A stretch of DNA of 64,000 bases from the NCBI GenBank assembly GCA_037833965.1, contig AP031357.1, positions 3,492,001 through 3,556,000 on the forward strand, read 5' to 3'. Below the pieces are notes generated by a model. The model was not told where the DNA came from. It saw only the letters and a list, made by a program, of their open reading frames with translations, and searched no databases. This DNA is from Marchantia polymorpha subsp. ruderalis. Its lineage: Eukaryota > Streptophyta > Marchantiopsida > Marchantiales > Marchantiaceae. Both the position numbers and the translations under genes were made by a program. Positions 58,991 through 64,000 of this stretch are shown here, in pieces (position 1 is the stretch's first letter; every line of letters starts with the position of its first letter).

Positions 58991-61900
58991 AGAAAATGTA
59001 AACAAGAAATGCGGGGAAAGGGACTTTGAAGTTTCTTTTGTCAACCATTTTGCTCACGTTGGATGTTTTTCTTTGTTGTAGTAAAAGAATCACAGTTACA
59101 GCAAGGGATTCACACTGCATTAGGTGCATGTACCGATGGTTAAAACACACTGTATCTTCTTTAAAAATATAAAATTATCATATATTGTTTTGAACGTTCC
59201 TTCACGTAACATTTTCACCCTCAATAGATTTTTTCGAAAGTTTTCTTACTCAGAACGAGGTCATTCTCATGAGGAACATTTTCACCCTCATTTGGGACTT
59301 CGGGTTGCTAAAAGCTTGTACGAGAATATATTGTGTTTTTTAAGCTTACTCGGTTTAACTTCAATTTTTCTTTCTCTAAATACTGACGATTATATTTGCG
59401 GCACATTAATAGAGGCTTTCTTAAAACAAACCACACGTCATACGTAAGTTACATACTGCATTTTTAAAAGAGTATTGACAAGTAGCCTGTGAATTTAGGA
59501 GGTTCCAAAGTGATATCTTCATTCTACGATGAAGATCAACCACTGTTAGTGACTTTGAAATTCTTAAATTACAGGGGAAAACCTGAAAAATATTTTCTAC
59601 ACTTAAAACATATTTACATCAATATTCTTACAGTAAATATTGGAAAAAGAAATGAAGCCGGAAGAAAAGTTTGATACCAAGCTTACTGTGGATAAATAAG
59701 ATAACATAGACGTAGGTTGTCTGGAAGTTTGAATTTTTCAAAAACACTATTGGTAATATAAAAGGTATTTTTTTCCTTGGATCTCGCACTGATGATAGAT
59801 TCAAAGCATGATTTATAAACTTGGCACGGATTTAGAAAACCTACGTTTGTTGATAATAACTTCAGGTCTTATTACATCGTAACGAAGGTAATCTTTCAAT
59901 TTTTACACATCTAAGATCACACATAAGACTGAGCGTGAGGATTACGGCGAGTAGTATGGCGAGGAGAAATGTGAAATCAGGAATGATGCTAAATAAACTA
60001 CTCTCAACCAAAAGTAAAGCAGATGAGGAATATGCTGTCATACATATTCATCCAACTACTGTGTAAATGATAAATTCTAGATCCCTACGTAAATAACTGT
60101 TTTTGATTCTGATCACAAAGACAAGGCTAGCAAAAGCAGTTTCTTTTATTTAGTTCTGTTCTGAAAAAATTTACCTCACAATAGGGTTTGTCCGAGTGAG
60201 ATATTTAATTTTTTTGGAAAACCATGTGTCAATACTATCTTGATTGTAGTTTAAATATTATTTTAGATAAGTTTGTTTCGTGGAGTACTATGCATTTTCA
60301 TGGATAAAATTACGACTTATGGTAATATCATTATTGAAAATAGAATAAGGTGACCTTTAGCAAGGAGTTTACTAGCAATTTCAACTCAGGTTTAAGTATT
60401 TAAGATTGTCATCTGCATCTAATTGATAATGAGATTTGCTTGGTTGGATGCAAGAATAGTTCTGCCCTGTAGAGGATATATTTTGATGTAGTTGACATCG
60501 ATTAGCACAAACGAGTTTTGTATCAATTTGACATCAAGCAGAAATTAATAGAATCAAATTGAAGCTCATAGTCAGTCCTTCCACAACAAGAATTATTGTG
60601 AATTCTAATGTGGCATGAAAATGCAGAATTTTTAAATCTTTTTCAAATACAAATGCAAAGTAAAGTTTTAATTTATGTGTAAAATTTTCAATTATGCTAT
60701 CCATTGATAGCTCTATACATACAGCTTTATCATTAAAATTGAATCATAATTTCGGTAAAAATTACTTAAAAAAGTTTTCTATGTTTAATTTAACAAGATT
60801 GAGTTATGTTTCAACTATATGTATACGTTTTGTTCTTGCGGTCAATTAGTTGTATCTTAAAGCTTGAGCTCAATCCAGGCTCGATATTGTCATCTCTTTG
60901 ATTTTGGAAGCGGAAGGAGAGGCAGGAAGAGATTAATTGCCAATGTTGTAAGAACTTCCACATATGGGGATTAGAACCAAACAGCTCAGTCAAGGAAGTA
61001 ACAAGCATGATCGATTTGGAAGCGCGCTAAAAAAAGTATGAAAGATTGGAAACAAATTTGTTTTCTTGATGTTAACTTCAGTTTTACTGCTGTTTTGTAA
61101 AAGGACATTATGTACTCAATTTTTTTTCAATAATTACAAGATTCAATTTATTTAAATTAATAATAATTACTCTCAAATAAACGAATAATAAAATAAAATA
61201 AATTCAAAGTAATTTAATTTTTTTACTCTATATAACTTAGCAGTTTCACGATTCTTTACTTTTAATAGAAAAACTGGAATTTTTAAATAAAATTCTAAGA
61301 AGTAAAATTTATCTTAATTGGCTAGTATCTTAACTTTTTTCTACCTTCATTAATAAGTATATATGATTAAAAAAAGCTTTAAGATTAATTTTTGTTTTTG
61401 CACATCTTCAACTGTAATAAACTTATGCGTATTTAAACCATATATTTATTATGTATCGATACAAAAAAAAGCTTCAAAATATTATATGAGTTTTGAAAAT
61501 TGTGCATATTTCTTTTATGTATGAATTTTTTTATAATTATAGATTTATCAATATTTTATAATTTATTTATTTATTCATTAAATAATTTTAAAATATATTA
61601 TTCATTAAAAAAATCCTAAATACTGTCAAAATCAACTAAAAAACTATCTCATATTAAGTGTTATTTTAAAATTTTAAATTGATGAAGAAGATGTATCTAA
61701 AATGTTGGGTATAAAACAGAATCATAATTTGTAAATAATTTCAAATAATATTCAAATATTTTTTAAACAAAAAATTTATACTTATCTATTTAAAAATTTA
61801 ATAAATCAAAAAATTTATGTAAAAAATTATTTTTGTATGCATTTTGAAATATAATAATAAATTATAATTTAGTACTGTGATAAATTTATTTATTATATTT

Positions 61901-64000
61901 ATCAAATTTGATGATTAATTGAACTTATGAGACTATATTTCTTCATCAATGAAGCATTATGAAGATTATGATAAATTTTCATTAAAAAATATTTTTTATC
62001 AATATTCAATACAAGAGTCGTTTTATTTTTAAGATATTATATATATATGTTTTGAGAAAAAATATTGAAATAATAAATGAAATCAAATATTGCATTCAAA
62101 TAACCATAAAACAATATTGGACTTGAAAATTTAAAAAGCATAAGTGATCTATGTTTACACTTACATGTCTAGAAATTGAAACAGGAATGTAAATATGTGA
62201 ATGTTTTTAAAACAAGTAAATAAAAAAATATAACGCAAAAAATATTTTTTGATTTTAGATTATATAAAAAGAAAAAAACATCAAATTTTAATAAAATTTA
62301 TTAATTGATAACTTTTTTAAAGCAGAATTGTTTAAAATTCTATTTGAATCATTAAACACATGAAATTTTTTGTTTCATAAATTCATTATATTTTTTTAAA
62401 TATTAAATCAACTTTTTTTAATTTAAATATTTTCAGGAAATATTGTAAATAATATAGGAATGGTACAAGGAGCATTTGTAAAGTTTGCTAGCAACTTTTT
62501 TGAACTTCAAAAACCTTAACTAGTTATAGAACTTCTCAAGGAATAATTATTTAGATAATGAAAACAACTCTTACCACAACACGAGTTACTAATTCCTAGT
62601 AGTTCGTCAAAGTCTAGCTAAACTCTAGATAACTTAACTGAAATTAGATTTAGGTATATTCCTAATTAGTGTTCAAACAAGAGATTTTGATATCTTATAT
62701 ATATATATATATATATATATAGAGGAAGTCGAGTCAGAGCTCGCATTGAAACTTTTGTAGGTATCCATAAAAAATATGTTGTTCTTGTAAATATACTTTG
62801 AAAATGACAAACCACATTTATTTGGGTAGAGTTGTTTCATATTTTTTAGCGTGCATTTCTTGTAACATTTTTTGATCAATATATAATATTTAACATGACA
62901 GTTAATTTTTTTTTATCATTTTTTATATTTCATCTATGTATCAATCACTTGTAAATATCTGCAAAGAAAATTTGGTTGTTTATTGCAAAAATCAAAACTT
63001 ATCTTGCATACATTATTTTATTTTTATGTAAATTTTTACAAATATTATATATTTTAAAAAATTTATACATATATATGATTTTAGATACAGCTTTTATTTT
63101 CATATACACCATAAGCTTTTTCAAATTTAATTATGATACTTTGTATATGATATCTAGATTTATATGGAAAATACTTTTTTCTGTATAATTATTTTGTATG
63201 TGCAAAATCTTTGATGATAAAATATTGTAAAAGTTTTTCTTTAGTGTTTTTAAATGATATTTAGTAAATTTTTATTTATTTTTTGCAAATAAAAATATTA
63301 AAATGCATCTTAAACAACCATAAAAATTAGAGATAATAATTCATGTAAAAAGTAAATTTTTTAATAATTTCTGTCAATACCTGAAGAAGTAATAACATTG
63401 ATTCATTTTAGATTATGATATTTTATCACATATTAGATAATTTTTATCTTTTTGACATGATTTTAGAAATTTTGTGCTGAAATTATTTAAATATCGTAGA
63501 CTTCAATATTCCATACTTGATACTACAATTAACATCAATTAATGCAAGAACAAATAAAATATTCAAGCCAATGCAACTGATTTTGAGTACATACAAATAT
63601 TAATTTTTTATTTCAAAGTAATTTTTAAAAAATTATAATATCTGTAATTTTTAATATTTGAATGATTGTAAATGACATAATGAATAGATGTTATAGACCT
63701 GTAAAACTCACATCAAAATTTACTTACTTTTGATTTTCAAAATTTATCCAAGACATAGGAATGAGTTAGTTGTGCATTACTTCTTGAAATTTATTTCTTA
63801 AAACGTCCTACTTCGTCAAGTGGTCTCATACTCATTCTCGGAATCTGCACTAATGTTTGTTACTTCTCAGTGTTAAATCAAGAGGATGGTCACTTATCTT
63901 CGGTGCACAACAACCTTACACGGGCCCTAACTAAGAAAGCGTTCGGCACTCATGATGGGCTACGATCTACAAGTCGTTCTTGCCAAATTGGGAGCATCAC
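58991..64000. other. AT-rich DNA without recognised genes
   Basis: Mostly over two-thirds A+T from 61.0 to 63.7 kb, with a (ta)n run at about 62695-62721. Composition rises toward normal in the last 200 bases, which could be the edge of another feature outside the window. No gene or RNA seen. Confidence 0.45.

Overview
The window is nuclear DNA of a plant-lineage eukaryote. It contains spliced genes with GT-AG introns, a plastid-type presequence, Ty3/gypsy and Ty1/copia retrotransposons, and AT-rich intergenic DNA. The styles of the repeats and of the two host genes would suit a bryophyte, for example a moss, but I cannot fix the species from sequence alone. No bacterial operons, CRISPR arrays or rRNA/tRNA genes are visible.

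Left part (1-30.5 kb): a four-level nest of mobile elements. An old, decayed Ty3/gypsy element (D1; 1-51 and 24130-27517) was hit by element C (52-24124, 5-bp target duplication gtcat). C is a 5.3-kb unit with imperfect terminal inverted repeats, no visible LTR pair and one long broken gene. C was hit by element B (4507-23286), a Ty3/gypsy element with matching 858-bp LTRs and a gtcc duplication. B was hit inside its integrase gene by element A (6113-17226, aatg duplication). A is the highlight: a Ty3/gypsy element whose gag-protease polyprotein continues into a complete-looking C5 cytosine DNA methyltransferase. Its pol frame (RT, RNase H, integrase) lies behind one in-frame TAG set in a leaky-stop context and ends in a PHD finger. 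This copy of A also carries three back-to-back partial duplications of gag and a 161-nt poly(T) run replacing part of one LTR. A second decayed relative of D1 (D2) lies at 27593-30520.

Middle (30.5-39.3 kb): AT-rich graveyard with remnants of a copia RT (plus strand), a copia gag (minus strand), a ~180-bp tandem array running up to the start of a LINE-like ORF and endonuclease remnant, and a perfect 22-nt-arm hairpin.

Right part (39.3-64 kb): host DNA. A five-exon minus-strand gene (49211-40156) encodes a ~1.9-kDa-residue-scale protein (about 1935 aa) with an N-terminal PHD finger and a C-terminal Met-Gly-rich and Arg/Ser-rich region. A two-exon plus-strand gene (53921-55123) encodes a YchJ/UPF0225-type SEC-C protein with a likely plastid presequence. 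There is a spliced gene fragment of unknown identity at 39266-39808 (minus) and a weaker coding-like patch near 58.2-59.0 kb. The rest is AT-rich DNA in which I recognise nothing.
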